Positions 61,969 through 62,964 of a stretch of DNA of 62,964 bases are shown here, in pieces; within the stretch, counting starts at the first letter, position 1, and each line of letters begins with the position of its first letter. The position numbers and the translations under genes were made by a program. Under the pieces are notes generated by a model that was given only the letters and a program-made list of their open reading frames with translations, was not told where the DNA came from and made no database searches. Source of the stretch: Pseudonocardiaceae bacterium (GTDB taxonomy: Bacteria; Actinomycetota; Actinomycetes; Mycobacteriales; Pseudonocardiaceae); assembly GCA_009379845.1 (NCBI GenBank), contig WHSZ01000031.1:1-62964 (forward strand). The letters are read 5' to 3'.

Positions 61969-62787
61969 TCAGTCCTTGCGGGCGACGCCGCCGAGCACCC
62001 AACTCGATGGCCCCTCGTCACCGGCCGGGGTGCCGGTACCGGGACGCCAATCGCAGGCGTAGACGAGACCGGGATCGACGAGTTCGAAGCCGTCGAAGAA
62101 GCGGCATACCTCTTCGCGGCTGCGCCTGGCGTCCCCACTGCGTTTCAGGAAACCGCGGTACAGCTCTTGGGCCTGGCTGTACCCCTCCGGGTTGTCGTCG
62201 GACACGATGTGCGAAAGGGCGAGATAGCTGCCAGGCGGCATGGCATCGCGGTATCGCGCCACGACGTCGAACGGCCGCTCCTTGTTCAGGATGAAGTACA
62301 GAATGCCCACCATGATGAAGCCAACCGGCTGGTTGAAGTCGATCAGATTCCGAACCTCGGGGTTGGCAAGCAACTCATCTGGCCGCCGCAGGTCCGAATC
62401 CACGACGATGGTCCGCGGGTTGTCCGCGAGCAACGCGCGGGCGTGTACCAGCACGATCGGATCGTGGTCGACGTAAACGACCCGCGATTCCGGCGCGACT
62501 TCCTGGACGATTTCGTGCACGTTCTGCTGCGTCGGCAATCCGGTGCCGATGTCGATGAACTGCCGGATACCTTGCTCGGCAAGAAACCGAACGGCACGGC
62601 CGAGGAAAGCGCGATTGTCAAGGGCAAGCGCACGGGCTTCCGGCACCTCGTCGAGCAGCCGCGCGGCAAGCTCCCGATCGCACGTGAAATTGTCCTTACC
62701 GCCGAGCAGATAGTCGTAGATGCGCGCGATGCTCGGGATACTCTCATCGATGGCCATCGAAGCCAGCCGGTGGTCGTCGTCGCCCAC
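61969..62787 (-). CDS. SAM-dependent methyltransferase (PF04672/DUF574 type)
   Basis: A 272-aa protein of the actinomycete-specific S-adenosyl methyltransferase group. SIARIYDYLLGGKDNFTCDR is the signature opening and IRQFIDIGTGLPTQQNVHEI the SAM-binding loop; VVYVDHDPIVLVHARALLAD follows. The GTG start has CTGGAGGG upstream. The right-hand IS5-type element ends only 39 bases from the start, so its native promoter may be lost or replaced. Confidence 0.87.
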   Translation of the reverse strand: MGDDDHRLASMAIDESIPSIARIYDYLLGGKDNFTCDRELAARLLDEVPEARALALDNRAFLGRAVRFLAEQGIRQFIDIGTGLPTQQNVHEIVQEVAPESRVVYVDHDPIVLVHARALLADNPRTIVVDSDLRRPDELLANPEVRNLIDFNQPVGFIMVGILYFILNKERPFDVVARYRDAMPPGSYLALSHIVSDDNPEGYSQAQELYRGFLKRSGDARRSREEVCRFFDGFELVDPGLVYACDWRPGTGTPAGDEGPSSWVLGGVARKD

Positions 62788-62826
62788 GGTTTCCCTCCAG
62801 AATGTGCTTGCGGAGGATCGTAACGG

Positions 62827-62964
62827 CTAGGGCGTGTCTGATAATGCTGTGGTCCAGGTGATCGCGGCGTGGAGGACGACCGCAGATCGGTAGACGATGG
62901 CGAGTTTGTCGTAGCGAGTGGCTAGACCGCGCCATTGCTTGAGCAGGTTGAACCGGCGCTCGAC
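62827..62964 (-). mobile_element. C-terminal end of an IS5-type transposase (cut by window edge)
   Basis: The minus strand reads VERRFNLLKQWRGLATRYDK, then LAIVYRSAVVLHAAITWTTA and LSDTP before a stop at 62827-62829. ERRF-x-x-L-x-x-WR-x-x-ATRYDKLA is the IS5-family (IS427-like) C-terminus. The adjoining GGGCGTGTCTGATAAT looks like the terminal inverted repeat and CTAG just outside it a possible target duplication. The rest of the element is outside the window. Confidence 0.85.

Noticed and set aside
1..62964. tRNA, rRNA and riboswitch search by eye
   Set aside because: No cloverleaf with conserved GTTCRA-type loop, rRNA segment or known riboswitch core was recognised in the gaps; a covariance-model scan would be decisive.

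Overview
The window is very GC-rich, uses many GTG starts and is packed with short overlapping (ATGA/GTGA/TAATG) gene junctions. An NDMA-type alcohol dehydrogenase, zinc-free (C-) ribosomal protein paralogues behind a Zur-like box, a stand-alone LigD polymerase domain and a SAM methyltransferase of the actinomycete DUF574/PF04672 type all point to a high-GC actinomycete, probably Pseudonocardiaceae (inference). It is an accessory, catabolism-heavy chromosome segment bounded by transposase remnants on both sides. I see no tRNA, rRNA, CRISPR array or replication origin.

Layout. 1-420: debris (IS1182-type transposase tail, HNH/DUF222 tail, possible acyl-CoA dehydrogenase scrap). 426-2766 (minus): MhqO-like dioxygenase, MhqD-like hydrolase and a TetR regulator, with TetR-type palindromes in the 437-bp divergent gap. 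3204-8789: LLM flavin monooxygenase, alpha/beta hydrolase, LysR regulator, arylsulfatase. 8956-14547: acetoacetate-CoA ligase, acyl-CoA synthetase, SDR, IclR regulator. 14551-20198 (minus): complete dipeptide/oligopeptide-type ABC importer. 20399-24254 (minus): a tight five-gene operon of alcohol dehydrogenase, a CGSC (cysteine) member of the UGSC selenoprotein-like family, its 363-aa partner, a 76-aa CxxC protein and an SDR; a divergent aldehyde dehydrogenase follows. 26098-29227: IclR regulator, gentisate dioxygenase and a flavin hydroxylase (3-hydroxybenzoate/gentisate type). 29347-32947: NitT/TauT importer with two different permeases and a coupled 37-codon leader ORF.

34440-38015 is a zinc-starvation ribosome locus: rpmF2 and a CobW-like protein lacking a P-loop on one strand, and rpmB2-rpmG2-rpsN2-rpsR2 on the other, around a Zur-like box. 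rpsR2 appears frameshifted by one base. 38045-40960 holds a DUF1059-like/monooxygenase fusion, LigD polymerase and a sulfite-oxidase-like enzyme. 41115-47114 is an envelope block: small exported protein, MoxR, DUF58, VWA/BatA, HtrA-like protease, response regulator, histidine kinase. 47215-52098 contains a DinB protein, a MalY/PatB C-S lyase, hypotheticals, an AT-rich scar with a PadR remnant, and an XRE regulator facing a GNAT protein across a four-unit 15-bp repeat.

52226-61933 looks like a second catabolic island: Rieske protein, two amidohydrolase-2 enzymes, LysR, FAD oxidoreductase, split aconitase X (large and swivel subunits) and a NitT/TauT importer. The window closes with a SAM methyltransferase whose upstream region is cut 39 bp from its start by an IS5-type element. 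The two best candidates for undescribed biology are the CGSC operon at 20399-24254 and the aconitase X island at 52226-61933; neither has a substrate I can name from sequence.
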